Part shown: in pieces, positions 23,499 through 35,553 of the stretch
How the letters are laid out: each line of letters opens with the position of its first letter
Position numbering within the stretch: position 1 is the stretch's first letter
Source: Metaphire vulgaris
Lineage: Eukaryota > Annelida > Clitellata > Crassiclitellata > Megascolecidae
Direction: 5' to 3'
DNA: 64,000 nucleotides
Assembly (NCBI GenBank): GCA_018105865.1
Contig: CM030849.1
Coordinates: 6,846,497-6,910,496 of the forward strand
Translations under genes and position numbers: made by a program
The notes under the pieces: model-generated
Seen by the model: the letters and a program-made list of their open reading frames with translations, nothing else
Database searches by the model: none
Told to the model about the DNA's origin: nothing

Positions 23499-26400
23499 TT
23501 GATGATTACATGCAATACTGGAAGCATTGCTGATGTTCGTGAAATATTAGAATGGAGAGATGATGACGGCGAAAGAGTAGGCCTAGACATCAGCGCTGGA
23601 GATGAAAACGGACAAACTCCTATGTCGTTCACTAAACAGTCAGGCAATGCAAAAATAGTCAAACAGTGCAGAAATTGTAGCGATGATTGAACAGGACTTA
23701 TTTTTAAAAGCAGTTGGAAACGGTGACATTGAAGCAGTCAAAACCTATCTGTCTCCCGAAGAATCCAATTTCGAAGTTTTGTGTCATCATGACGAAACAT
23801 ATATGCCTACCAAAGAATCAAATTTCAAAGTGTTATGTTGTTGTGCAGAGACCCGTCAAATTGAAAAAAGCCAACGGATGAGAACCAAAGCTGGAACTAG
23901 AGCAAGATTGACTTCAAAAGATTCTATAACACATTCGCTTTGGTTAGAGGCTGTTGCTATAGCACAGCTCAAATGTAACGAAGAAATGCAGAATCTGCTG
24001 TATAAAGATGGCCGCTTTATTTACCTATTCAATGAAGATGGGCAAACTATTCTTCATCAAGTTGTGACAAAATACTTGAAAGCTGCATTTGATTCCAGAA
24101 AGATGAAATCAATCGAAATTTTGCTAAATTCCGCTAAATTCAGTGCAAACGTTGTAAATATGCAGAATGAGACAATTTTTGACTCTTTTTGTAAAATAGA
24201 GCCAACGAGTGACAGTCTCAAGAATACAGATGATCTTTTTCTAATCCTTCACAAAAATGGAATTGACCTAAATGGTAGAAATAATAAAGGAGAAACTTTC
24301 TTGATGCTTGCTTGCAAAAATAAACGCCTTGACATTGTTCGCAGTTTATTAAAATTGGCTTCACCTGAATTTGTTCTTGACATCGACGCTGTTGATAATT
24401 CTGGTGAAACGGCTTTAATGAAAGCGAGAGAAAATGAGTTTTATGCATTTGATGAGGCTTTGCTAAAATTTAAATTTCTATCAGCAGTTAAAGATGAAAA
24501 CGCAGATATTGTGAAATCCATGCTAGTCGAGTTCCGTAATACATTAGATATTTATGTGAAGTCGTGGAGCTCGAATCTAGACATCGGACGAGATCAAACC
24601 TCCCGTGTCTTGCTGATAAAACGGGAAAGAAAATCCGACATCTGGCTAGAGGCCATTAACATAGCAATGGAAAATGATACAAAACATTCAGAAGAAATTC
24701 TGAAACTTCTTTTTGATTTTGACATTATTTCAAGTCAAGAAATTTCATTTAGTCAGCTCATTCGCCGAAGGAACGTCGACGATGATAAGAAGCTGCGTTC
24801 AACTGAACTGCTTTTAAAGTCTGGAGAAATCAATGTCACCGATGGAGATCGCAATGGAAGAACAGCGTTACATTGGGCTGAAGGCGAAAAACTAATTTCG
24901 TTACTCATTCGTTATGGTGCAGATGTAAATAGAAAAGACAACGAAGGAAATACACCACTAATGCCCTTTACTGTCAAGACGAATAGAAAAACACGTACAA
25001 GATTTCCAATTTTGCGAACACTGTTGGAAGAGGCGGGTACATTGGTGAATCTGAACGATATGGATTGTCATGGTCGAACGGTCTTAATGCATGCGGTAAT
25101 ATTGCATCGTTCGGCCTTAATGAAAGCGAATTCTTATGAAGTGGAATTGCTCTTAAATAAAGGCGCATCAGTTAATTTATCCGATCATCTTGGGTTTACT
25201 GCGCTCCATCATGCCTTATATGTCGGTGTCGTAGAAGATCATGTATTTCCCCGAAATTCTGAAGAATTGAAGAAAAGAAAAGAAATGGCAATTTTATTCG
25301 GTGTAGGCAAGTATGAACACCGCGTCTGGAGATTTGAAGAATGGAGTGAGGAGAGAAGGAAAATAGTTAAATTGTTGTTGAATAGACCAGACATAGATGT
25401 GAATTTATTGAGCATTGAAATGTTTTCGCCATTGGATATAGCTGAAGGACAGATTCCAGAAATTCCGTCATCTATTAAAGACGCTTTGAAGGAGAAAGGA
25501 GCGGTCTTAAACGTTTTCCGGGAAACAAAATCGCAGTCGACGGGTGAGTTTTATCTGGATTTTACGCGAAAGTTGAATTTGACTTTGAGTCAAATCATTA
25601 CGATGGTAAATGCAGATAATAATGCTAAAGTTATATCTTTCCTTAAAGAGAGATGGCGGACTATAGTCGATACATTTAAAGAGCAATTAGTCTCAGACAA
25701 AGACCAACAGGGAAGAACAGCGTTGCATTTGGTTGCCATTTCTTCTTATGATTGGACAGATGTTAACTCTGCTATAAACGAAATGACGGAAACAATTGTG
25801 CATGAGTTGATCTCAATCGGTTGCAGTGTCAATCAACCTGACATTTTCGGACGAACTCCATTGCATTACGCTAAGGGAAGGTTGTTTGATTTTCTTGCAT
25901 CCTATGAAGGGATTGATACTTCACTTAAAGATAATTACGGAAATATTGCGATTCACCAAAAACGACGAGAATATTCACCATCGAATTCTTTTAAGCCCTC
26001 AGATATAGTTCATGAGGTCATAGAGCGAAGTGATGAAACCTATTTACTTCGTCTAATGAATAATAAGGAAATGAATGTCCAGTGTGTTGACGATAGCAAC
26101 GGCGTTCCTAAGTTAAGGCGAAAAAAAATTATTCATAACAATACACCAGGATTACTATGGAGAAAGGGTGATTATGCATTTCGCCATCCTTTAGTTCACC
26201 AAGTCACTAAAGAAGTGAAAGATGTGATAGACGCCATTGCCAAAGAGATTGAAAGACTGGATGCGAGATTTGAAATTAGAGTTGAGTTTGTCGGAAGTTC
26301 TAAAGAAGGAACAAAAATTGAAAAACCAGATGAATTCGATTTTTGTTTTATTCTTACAAAAATAAGTGAACTTTGCGAAGTTTCTCAATCTCCAGAACTT

Positions 26401-28429
26401 CCCACTGGGTTTGTTCGTCTAAAGCGAAAGCCAATGAAAGAAGACGAAACAAGTGGCTTTGACAGTTTCTTTGGAAAAATGGAATACTGTACACTGAAAA
26501 ACTCAATAGGCAATTTACAAACATATTACGTAATGCGATGGCTAATATTGAAAATCATCTGAGTTTCGAGTGGATTTTGGAATTTCCATTCAAATATACC
26601 CGTTTTTCTGATAATATAAAGAAAGTGCTAAACTTTACAATGCTTAAGCCTCTAAATTTCTTTACTGTCGATCGCATTTCAATAGACATTGTTCCTTGCA
26701 TTCATATTGATGGCTGGCAATGCCGGGCAGTAGTTAACTACAAGTAGGTAACTACTTGTAGTTTAACTACGCTTTAGTAGTTACAGAGTAGTTAGTAACT
26801 ACGTGTGAAAAAGTAGTTAACTACAAGTAGTTTAACTACTTTCTGCAGTAGTTATCAAGTAAAGTAGTTAACTACTGCGGTCAACTACTTTTGTTAAAAC
26901 ATTATTTGCCGCTTAAACCCGCTTTTACCAACAATGCTGACGCCAAGCTTCTCGGTGAGCTCTTCGATGAGACTCTGTCGTGTAGCGGGCACATCGTCGA
27001 TGTAGCCCGTGCCTGCCCTTGTTGCCCTTGTGCATACAAGCTTACTTACTTACCTACCAGTAACATAATATATTATATTCTATTCCTGATTTCCGGTCTC
27101 ATACTTACACAACTTTTAGTAGTACCAAAAATACAGGTTCGTGTTGTTTACTGAGGAGATATAATTAATAATAGTAATAAAAGTTAACAGAATTAACAGA
27201 TTAATTCTTAATAACTCATAGATATCATTAATTCTACATTGCCGAGTTCAGCGGTTGTTGAAAGGCTCTTCAGCGCAGCAGGACAAATACTTAATTCTAG
27301 GCGCTGCAGCTTGTCTGATGAACATTTCAACTGGATGGTTTTTCTAAGAGACAGGCTAAAAAACAAGTCTAAGACTATTGAATGATTGCAATCAGGAGAA
27401 CTGCTAGAACTGAGTAATCATTCATTACATTAATTACATAAGCAGAACTGCTGCATAAGCAGCTTATATTGATAGAATTGATGTTCGTGTTGACAGTGTT
27501 TGTGTGGTGTTTAAAAAATGAAGACATTGAACAATGGATATTTTTATTTGAGCGTTGCAGGGTCAAAAGTAGTTGCAAAGTAGTTAACTACTCAGGAAGT
27601 AGTTACCAATTAGTTAATAACTACTTTGTGGAAAAAGTAGTTAACTAGTAGTTACAACTACATTTTTATCAAGTAGTTCACTACAGTAGTTGAACTACTT
27701 TCACAGTAGTTGGTGCCCAGCATTGATGGCTGGTGGCCGGATGAAGCCATATCCAATGTTAACGATGAACTAAAGAAGTTCGGTTGCAATTTTGTTTTTG
27801 ATGGTCCTCAAGAACTCTATCCCTGGGTTCCATATTCGGAATCTTGCGCTAGGATTTCATTTTCCAAGGCTGAAACCGACATGATTAAGCAAAGTTGTGA
27901 CAATGCGAAGGAAGCTTACATGATTGGGAAGGCGATGGTTACGTACTCGGTTATGCGCTCGGTTTTTGTTGTTTCCAAATACATTCTAAAGAATTGTTTA
28001 TTGTACTGCATTGAGGCATTATCACCATCTTCTGCGAAAGCATATCAACTGGGATTGAGTCTTGACAAAATGAAATATAAATTCCGTACAATGGATCGCT
28101 ATTTGTGGTTGAAGTGCCTGATGAAATGCCATCTTGAATTTGTTGTACAGGATTTCTGTCCGTGTTATTTTCTGCCGACGTTTAGTAGTTGTTCGCTAAT
28201 TGGAAAGGAAGAAACAGCCTTTAAAAATCTTAAAAAAGTTTCCTCTGATTGGATAGCTGATCACCGATCTACATTTCCCCGCTCATGCAAAAGGGCTTGC
28301 GAGCTTCATCGTTGCGCTTCAAAAGATATTTCCAATTCCTCATACCAGTTGCGAGCTCCAGATCCACTCTGGGAACGTTTTGATCGAAAACAATTGATCG
28401 CAAGTCTGTGCGAGATTGCATACAAGTAA
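23499..28429 (+). pseudogene. Ankyrin-repeat / cGAS-like nucleotidyltransferase paralogue, disrupted
   Basis: It aligns along its length with the intact gene at 41029-46005. The first part (23499-23690) runs into a frameshift around a small insertion near 23660. The main frame 23683-26562 carries the ankyrin region (for example GRTALHWAEGEKLISLLIRY, GADVNRKDNEGNTPL) and the NTase start VGSSKEGTKIEKPDEFDFCF with the GS and ExD motifs. A 1-bp deletion at about 26479 shifts the frame. Reading resumes at about 26538 and keeps ISIDIVPCIHIDGW with the third catalytic Asp (codon 26685). A hAT element at 26718-27725 splits the next exon sequence, and the C-terminal domain continues 27726-28429. It stops 28 codons earlier than the paralogue and lacks the N-terminal 40-residue repeats. 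The long intact stretches imply recent inactivation. Confidence 0.88.
26718..27725 (+). mobile_element. hAT transposon with dimerisation-domain relic, 1008 bp
   Basis: Ends CAATGCCGGGCA / complement of CAATGCTGGGCA; perfect 8-bp target duplication ATGGCTGG (26710-26717, 27726-27733). Subterminal DNA is packed with AGTAGTTAACTACAAGTAG-type palindromic units at both ends, likely transposase-binding repeats. At 27239-27370 the frame LPSSAVVERLFSAAGQILNS followed by RR and FLRDRL is the C-terminal dimerisation motif of hAT transposases. The catalytic part is missing. A short RT-like phrase (AKLLGELFDETLSCSGH) at about 26940 may be a nested LINE scrap. Confidence 0.93.
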
Positions 28430-28539
28430 TTCAAAACACTCATGACATCATGACATCTCGAAATATTTTAAATGTATTCGTATTTCGCATTGAGAACTTC
28501 TGCTGAAAGGATATGCATGGGTTTAGCATGAGTCAACAT

Positions 28540-29000
28540 GTAGGTGAAGATAATGCAGTTTACGGTTAATTCATGAGTTTCAAGGCGAAGAAGGAAAAGT
28601 TCTAATTAGAAGATATGTTTTACTCTTACTTGACGGTGGTATTAAAGAGATATTTCGAATTTTAATAAAGGCATATGAAGAGAAAATAGTTGCAAGCAAA
28701 GACCAACAGGGAAGAACAGCTTTGCATCTGACAGCCATTTCCTTTTATAAATGTTTCTGCCGTTTTATGTCGATCACATACAGTATGTGAAAGAGTTGAT
28801 CCCACTCGGGTGCATTGTCCACGAAACTGACAATTTTGGACGTAGGCCTAATCCATTGCGTGGCGATAACAAAATTTTAAAGAATTTCCCTATATCTTAC
28901 GGAGCTGATGTTTCAATTAAAGATAAAGACGGAAACAGTGCGAATGGCCAAATATCGGAGTGGGATGATTCAGATAACGTCTTAACATTACCATGTGCCT
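28540..29000 (+). pseudogene. Ankyrin fragment of a third paralogue, plus shared 3' flank
   Basis: From about 28630 the DNA aligns with 44080-44400 of the intact gene: KDQQGRTALHLTAISF, then VKELIPLGCIVHETDNFGRR, then SYGADVSIKDKDGN. It covers two ankyrin repeats in shifting frames. Just before it, 28540-28630 (AAGATAATGCAG, TTTCAAGGCGAAGA, AAAAGTTCTAAT) matches the 3' flank of the intact gene at 46203-46290. So a third gene copy, now mostly deleted, abuts the 3' end of the second. Confidence 0.75.
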
Positions 29001-29075
29001 ACGGAAACAAAACAAGATTAACCTAAGTGATCCAAGGATCCCGATAATTGGTTAATCTATAATGTGACATGATAT
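28985..29075 (+). repeat. Dispersed repeat shared in inverted orientation with 63344-63450
   Basis: ACATTACCATG, AAACAAGATTAACCTAAG, GGATCCCGAT and GGTTAATCTATAATGT occur in this order here and, reverse-complemented, at 63344-63450. Family unknown. Confidence 0.75.
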
Positions 29076-29274
29076 TACATTGCAAAGTGTCACAGGCGGA
29101 ATTGCCTATAGGATTGATAGCAAAGCCGATTTCACGTGGCTCATATAAATCATTTCTTGTGACTCGTATAAGTCATTTCATGTGACTCATAAATCATTTC
29201 ATGTGACTCGTATAAATCAATGACTGAAGAAAAGTAACATTCTGCTTTGCTGGCATTCTAAATATATATGCCTT

Positions 29275-31116
29275 TTAATTATTTATTTATTTATTTATTT
29301 ATTGAAAGTTAAGATTTTTGTGGTGAATCGACCTAGAAGGACTACTCGAACACATTACATAGTACATGAATAATAGGCCTATAGGTCAGGATCTATCAGA
29401 ATAGCTGATCTCGAACAGCCAAGTCTTCAGTCGCTTCTTAAATATGTCCAGAGAAGTTGATGTTTGGACAGAAATGGGAAGACGATTCCAGGCTTTCGCT
29501 GCAGTAACCGGGAAGGCACGGTCGCCGGCAGTGGCAAGGCGTGTGCGCGGCACGAGGAGTGCTTGAGTGGAGCCAGATCGCAGACGCCTTCTACTGTCTA
29601 TGTCTGCCGATCTCTGGAGTTCACACTGGAGATAGGAGGGACCGATGTCGTGCAAGCACCGATAGACGAGGGTTGCCAGTTTATAAGTTATTCTCTCGGG
29701 GACTGAGAGCCAGTGTAGGTCGATCAACAGTGGCGTGATGTGATCGTACTTCCTTGATTGATGGATCAGGCGTGCAGCCGCATGAAGTACGCTCTGGAGT
29801 CTGTCGAGGAGGTATTTCGGGAGCCCTGCTAAGGTGGCGTTGCCGTAGTCAAGTTTAGTGATTACTAAGGCACTGATCAAAGTCTTCAGGGCATTCAGAG
29901 ATACATATTTTCGTATGCTGCGAATTAACCGCAGTGCTGCAAAGCAGCTGGCGACGGTGCGTGTCACGTGTTGCCGCGTCGTGGCGGTATTATCGATATA
30001 GATGCCGAGATTTCTGACATAGGGGCTTGGATGGATATCGTGACCATTGATCCGGACCGAAGTGGATTGGAGCAGGTGCTGCTGTCTTCCGGTTGCCATC
30101 CATAAGATTTCTGTCTTCGCAGTATTGAGCTGGAGACGATTTGAGCCTAGCCATTCTGTCATTTCAGCGACACAGTTCATAATTCGTGATTGGAGTTGTT
30201 GGGTTAGAGCTGAGTGACAACTCCCATATACTTGGGTATCATCTGCATATAGGTGTCCCTGCAGATCATGCTTGTGAGCTATGTCGAGTAGATCGACCAG
30301 GTATAATGCAAAGAGGATGGGTCCGAGGACTGAACCTTGAGGACCCCATTCGTGACTGGGTAATTCTCCGATGTTGAGTTGGCACAGCGTACAGAGTAAG
30401 TGCGCTGGTTAAGGTATGATGAGAACCATGCAAGTGCGGTGCCACCAACTCCGTAAGTTATTTCCAGCCTCTTCAGCAGAGTGTCGTGGTCGACAGTATC
30501 GAACGCTGAAGTCAGGTCTAGTAGTATCAGTGCCGCTACCTTTCCGGTGTCGAGTTCACGTAGGATATCTGCAATTACCTTCAGGACCGCTGTCTCGGTC
30601 GAGTGTGAGGCGCGGTAGGCCGACTGCAGACTTGGAAGCAGCTTGTGAGTCGTCAGATATTGGTTGAGCTGACTTGCTACAAGGCGCTCCAGTAGCTTAG
30701 AAAGAACCGATAGGTTGGAGATCGGTCGATATGATTTGACATCTGAGGGGTCAGAGTTAGATTTCTTGATCCGAGGAACAACATAAGCGGTCTTAAAAAT
30801 AGTAGGCACTGTCCCCGAGGAGATCGAGCGATTGAAGAGCTCAGTGATAAACGGAGTTAAAAATTCAGCACTCTCTTTGAGTAGACTAGTTGGTAATGGG
30901 TCCAAGGAGCAGTGTTTGTCCGGGAGTGCCCGTATGCTTGCGGCGACTTCTTCTACCGTCAGCGCTCGGAGGTGCAGAACGAGTGGAGGGGATTTGCTGG
31001 TTTGAACGTTGGCGGAGCATACATTTCAGTGGCAGTGCGTATTCCCGCACTTTTTTCCCTGATACACTCAGCGAAGAGCTCAGCTTTAATCGAGTCGGAC
31101 ACTTGTGTACGTCCAC
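29275..31116 (-). mobile_element. LINE (CR1/L2-like), RT domain with frameshift, 3' end intact
   Basis: On the minus strand the order is: LDPLPTSLLKESAEF (30905 leftward), SYRPISNLSVLSKLLERL, LILLDLTSAFDTVDHDTLL (motif A Asp), then a frameshift at about 30330, then LYADDTQVYG (catalytic YADD, about 30240), NRLQLNTAKTEILWM, and the C-terminal WNRLPISVQTSTSLDIFKKR. It ends at 29389, followed by a TAAA-type tetranucleotide tail at about 29278-29303 (ATTT on the + strand), the usual 3' microsatellite of this clade. The endonuclease half is missing. Confidence 0.9.
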
Positions 31117-31129
31117 ATTTTATTATTTT

Positions 31130-31568
31130 ACAATTATGACTAGTTGTTGTGCTTTTTTCAGTTTCTAAAGAGAAACTTTTAAAAGTTTCCATTCACATGC
31201 TTTTTATAAGTTTTCTCAGTTTTCTCATAGTTGTAGCCACATGTGGTGTGTTGGAAGGAACCAGTCCCTAAAATGGCTGCACCGCTTAGTTTACTCGACA
31301 TGTGACAGTACATTTTAGTCATGGAAATATAACTAAAATAAGTATGATTTGCAAAAATAATTACTTGTTTTAAAGTATTCTAAATTTAAATATTTAATAA
31401 AATCTCTAGCTTTTACGAAAGGGTGCTACTTATTCAAGTGAAAGTTGGGAGTGGAAAACATTGTCCGATTGGAAAAAAATAACGTTTTTCAGAATCAGTA
31501 TATTCAGGAGCAACTTTCTACACATGTTACAGCTTCGCAACTTCAAAAAATATAATGTTCGACCCACC
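31130..31568. other. Intergenic, nothing recognised
   Basis: AT-rich, no coding or repeat signal seen. Confidence 0.35.
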
Positions 31569-31672
31569 CTAATATATATATATATATTATCATCCATATA
31601 ATTGTATGCCTCGGTACTTAGTTCCAAAATGTTTATTTGGGAACTAAGTACTGAGGCATACAATTATATGGA

Positions 31673-31755
<83 letters not shown>

Positions 31756-31812
31756 CCCTCAGTACTTAGTTCCCGAGGACTTATTACAAAAAGTGTCCGG
31801 AGACATATAATG

Positions 31813-31869
<57 letters not shown>

Positions 31870-31872
31870 GGA
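31569..31872. repeat. AT microsatellites with a 37-bp hairpin
   Basis: 31590-31626 (CATCCATATAATTGTATGCC onward) is inverted at about 31640-31676 with a 14-bp loop, differing at one base or so. A partial third copy (CCTCAGTACTTAGTTCC) follows the first long AT tract at 31757. Two (AT)n tracts of about 76 and 48 bp surround it. Confidence 0.9.
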
Positions 31873-32059
31873 CGACATTGTCCACCATTTATTTCTGAGT
31901 CAAATAGTGAAACATATTGAAAATCGGTTTACATTTGCCAAAGTTATGGACAAATATGCAGTGACGTGTTGCTCAGAAAAAGTCATAAGAGCGATCAAGC
32001 AAAAATAGCATGTAAAAAATTATACGTTATTTAGGTACAAGAGTCTGACCTAACCCCCT

Positions 32060-33690
32060 TGTTCCGGTGTGTTAGTAATGGCATAACTGCCATGGACGGG
32101 GTAAGGTCATCGCCCTGATACTTCTCGATCTCTCGGCTGCTTCCGACACCGTCGACCACATTATACTCAGAGTTGTCCATGGGTTGGGTTAACCCATGGT
32201 TTGGGTTGGGTTGGGTTGGGTTGGGTTGGGTTTGGGTCGAGATTTTTAAAAAAATGATGGGTTGGGTTGGGTTAGGTTTCGTAAATCTGCACCAGTTATT
32301 CTGTTAACCACGTTAAATATAGGTTTTCTGTTTTCTGCGTTGACAAAGTATTAGATTCTTGTATTATGTCATTAAAAATGGCGCCATATACGTTAGCCTA
32401 CATTCCATCGTAGGCAGTGCATTCAGAAGGCTGTAGTAAACAGTGGATAATAGCTATTCAGATAGATCAAATCATGTGAACGGCTGTTGTTGACTTGTTA
32501 TAACGCATTCCTTTTATAAACCGACCACGGCCAGTTGACAATAGCAGGGCTGGATTAACCATTAAGCATACTAAGCACGTGCTTATGGCTCCATGTGGGA
32601 AGGTGCACAACAGTTTTACCTGTTATGTTTCTCAGTCAAATATTTTGCGATCTAGTTTAATAAATTTATTAATCAGTCGCTTTGTTCTGATCGAAATTCC
32701 ATCAGAACAACTATGCAAAAGACAGGTTGGATGCCTTATCTCAACTATATAATTATAGATTTTCTTCGTGATATTTGTTCTTGCTTTCTTCCTTTTAGAG
32801 CTCTGTGTGTGTGTCTGTCTGTGCGTGTCTGTGTGTTCTCGGTAACTGTAATTGTGTTCCATCCAGTCTTGTAACAGTGAACTATTCTTCTTGTCTGTAA
32901 AAACTGATCAAGCGAATCGATGTCCAGCAGCTTAGCCAAGAGGGAGGGGGTTACCTCTGGCTACCGACGAAAAAGTTTGTTAATGTGGTTCCATCTATTT
33001 TTAACTTTCTGACGCGGTTTGGGGGGTCAAACCCTCCATGGCTGCCGACGCAACGTGCTTCTTTGACCAGTCTATGTTACGGCACTATGGAAGTTATTTC
33101 GAATACATACATACATACATTGAATTAAATGCATCGCATCACGGCGACGCTGGCATCAATACAATAGTTGTTTCTCAATTATGAGAATGATGAATTTTCG
33201 GTTTGTTGCAATAACAACTCGAAATAAGCAAATAACTATTTATGTGCTTGAATGTATGTATGTTTTTTTAATTGCGTTTGCACTTTCACGCTTTTGTATG
33301 GATGGGTTGGGTTGGGTTTGGGTCAGAAAACATGAATTTTGTTTGGGTTGGGTTGGGTTGGGTTGGGTTGGAAATTTGATGGGTTGGGTTGGGTTTGGGT
33401 TGACAAAACCGACCCATGGACAACTCTGATTATACTCTTGCTTCGTCTCGAGCCCTGGTTCGGCATTACCGGAATAGCGCTAAAATGCTTTAATTATTGC
33501 CTCCAATCACGCACTGAGTCAGTGTCTGTGCACAGCTTCCTCTCTTGCTCGGCAAACCTCAGTTATGGTGTGCCGCAGAGCTCCACCATGGGCCTACTCC
33601 TTTAGTTACCCTCCACACAGCATCTTTTGGCTTCCTGCTTGCTCAACACAGTAGGTTATTAGATACTACCTTTATGCTGACGATACTAGG
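32060..33690 (+). mobile_element. LINE RT fragment split by a hAT element
   Basis: Left part to 32167 encodes a degenerate motif A region (ALILLDLSAASDTVDHIIL-like). The right part from 33437 continues with LRLEPWFGITGIALKCFNYC, SYGVPQSSTMGLLL and a YADDT-like relic (TTTATGCTGACGATACTAGG). The exact junction duplicates 8 bp because of the hAT insertion. It contains several stops. Confidence 0.8.
32168..33428. mobile_element. Nonautonomous hAT element with GGGTT-rich ends, 1261 bp
   Basis: 17-bp perfect inverted ends CAGAGTTGTCCATGGGT; perfect target duplication ATTATACT (32160-32167, 33429-33436). Subterminal regions at both ends are arrays of GGGTT/TGGGT units on the + strand. A CAGGGCTGGATTAACC sequence at 32547 looks like the end of another, truncated hAT family. 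No transposase frame was found. Confidence 0.95.
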
Positions 33691-34021
33691 AAAAGGCGGG
33701 GTAAGATGGACACGCTAACTTCGAGTCCATATTTTTCTGCTTTATATTAATCCGATCAATTACTAATATTACCTACGACCAGTATATAATGTTATGAAAC
33801 AGCGCACACGACTTTATGCCTCTACATAGAATAATTAAACTTCTTTTACTGGTATTCATTAATACTTAAATACTCTAGGAATATTACTTTTTTAAGTGTT
33901 CTAATATTTTTACTTATAATTATCTACGGACAAAATCGCCTCTAGTGAATGATTCGAAACTATTTATATTAGTGCTTTAAACTACCTATCTCTGTACATT
34001 ACATGAGGTGCCTATAAAATT

Positions 34022-34026
34022 CGCAA

Positions 34027-34072
<46 letters not shown>
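34022..34072. repeat. TTA microsatellite
   Basis: Pure (TTA)n tract. Confidence 0.95.
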
Positions 34073-34479
34073 ATTTTCAAGACGATTTATATAGCGCGTT
34101 GCAAAACGAAGGTCAAAGTCAAGACGCTCGCTTTGACAAATATCAATTATATGGACTGTCAAACAAATGGGTCTTTAGGCTAATTCTGAATGAACTAATC
34201 GATTTGCATGCGTAGTGCGTTTCAATCAATGAGTCAGTCAATCAGTCAGTCAATCAATCAAACAATCATATACAGTATGGCGACATTATCATACTATAAA
34301 TCTCTGGGCATCAGCCAATGGCGCACTAAATCCAAATTGAATTAGAGCCTGGTCAATCCGGAAAGATCAGTCAGAACTTACTTTCATTCTTAGTTCATAT
34401 ACCGCAAATTACTGCCTATGATGAGTTTAGCCTATCACAAACACACACACACACTGCTCATTAGAAAATAGCCTTTGAG

Positions 34480-34923
34480 GACAATACAGACCAAACCGCA
34501 CTCTCCTCGCCCTCATTCGCCAGCTGCACGAGCATCTCTAACTTCGAGTTCAACAGCGAATAGAATATAAGCTGGTCGTCCTTGCTTATCGGAGCCTTCG
34601 TGGTCAAGCGCCGTCGTATCTGTCAGCTGACGTCTGCAAAATAACTGACATCGACACCCATCGACGTCCACATCCAGCGTCTACCTGTTCTCTCGTAATA
34701 CTCATCACGTTACGTCACCGTTGGTCTCTGCCTAAGTTTTGGAATAGACTGCGGTCGTCAGCAACTATGGCAAAGACAATAGAAGAATATAAACGAGAAC
34801 TGAAAACTGCTGTGTATGCCCGCAGGTAACCAGAACATTGATCTTTGCCACATATACTGCAATTTCAATTATTTGGTGCCCTAGCAGTAGCCTACTGTAT
34901 GTGTTTGCTATAGGCTACCACCC
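34480..34923 (+). mobile_element. LINE C-terminus and 3' tail
   Basis: Frames with RIEYKLVVLAYRSLRGQAPS (34559 on) and KFWNRLRSSATMAKTIEEYK are the end of a CR1/L2-type ORF2, broken by one frameshift. The 3' tail GGTGCCCTAG...GCCTACTGTATGTGTTTG recurs at 36540-36585. The tail is interrupted at 34924 by a hAT element. Confidence 0.8.
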
Positions 34924-35476
34924 TAGGGTTGCCAGGTCCCTGTCTCAAAAATACCGGACACCAGTTTAGGTGGCAAACATTCACAAAATAACCCTAACTC
35001 TAACTCTAACCCTAATCCAACGATTAAAAGTTTGAATTGTTCTAGTCTGCGTCGCTGGTTCACTGCTTTCTCAAGCCATTGTAAGTAAGTAAGTAAAATA
35101 TCTTGAATTTCTATATTATATATTCTAAGTAAAAAAGGTAAGGGTAGGTCGTACTCGAGTCCGAGCGTTGGGTTCCGGCGTTCATCTAAGGCCTGGGCAA
35201 TCAGCGACGTAGGTGAAATAAATCATTAAATCTGGGGTAGGTTGCCATTACTTTCCCGAGACCCACGTTTTACCTCGCAGCCTAACGCTGCTCCTCAATT
35301 TACCACCGCCCTCTAGCGAGTAAGGCTGAGTCGACCTTAGGGCTCCTGTCGGAATTGAACCCGCGACCTCCTGCTCCGTCGCCCAACGTTGTTACCACTC
35401 TGCTATCTTCCCGCCCTCTGCTATCTTCCCTGGGGATATTCTAAGTAAGTAAGGTAAAATGTCGTGTATATATGTA

Positions 35477-35553
<77 letters not shown>

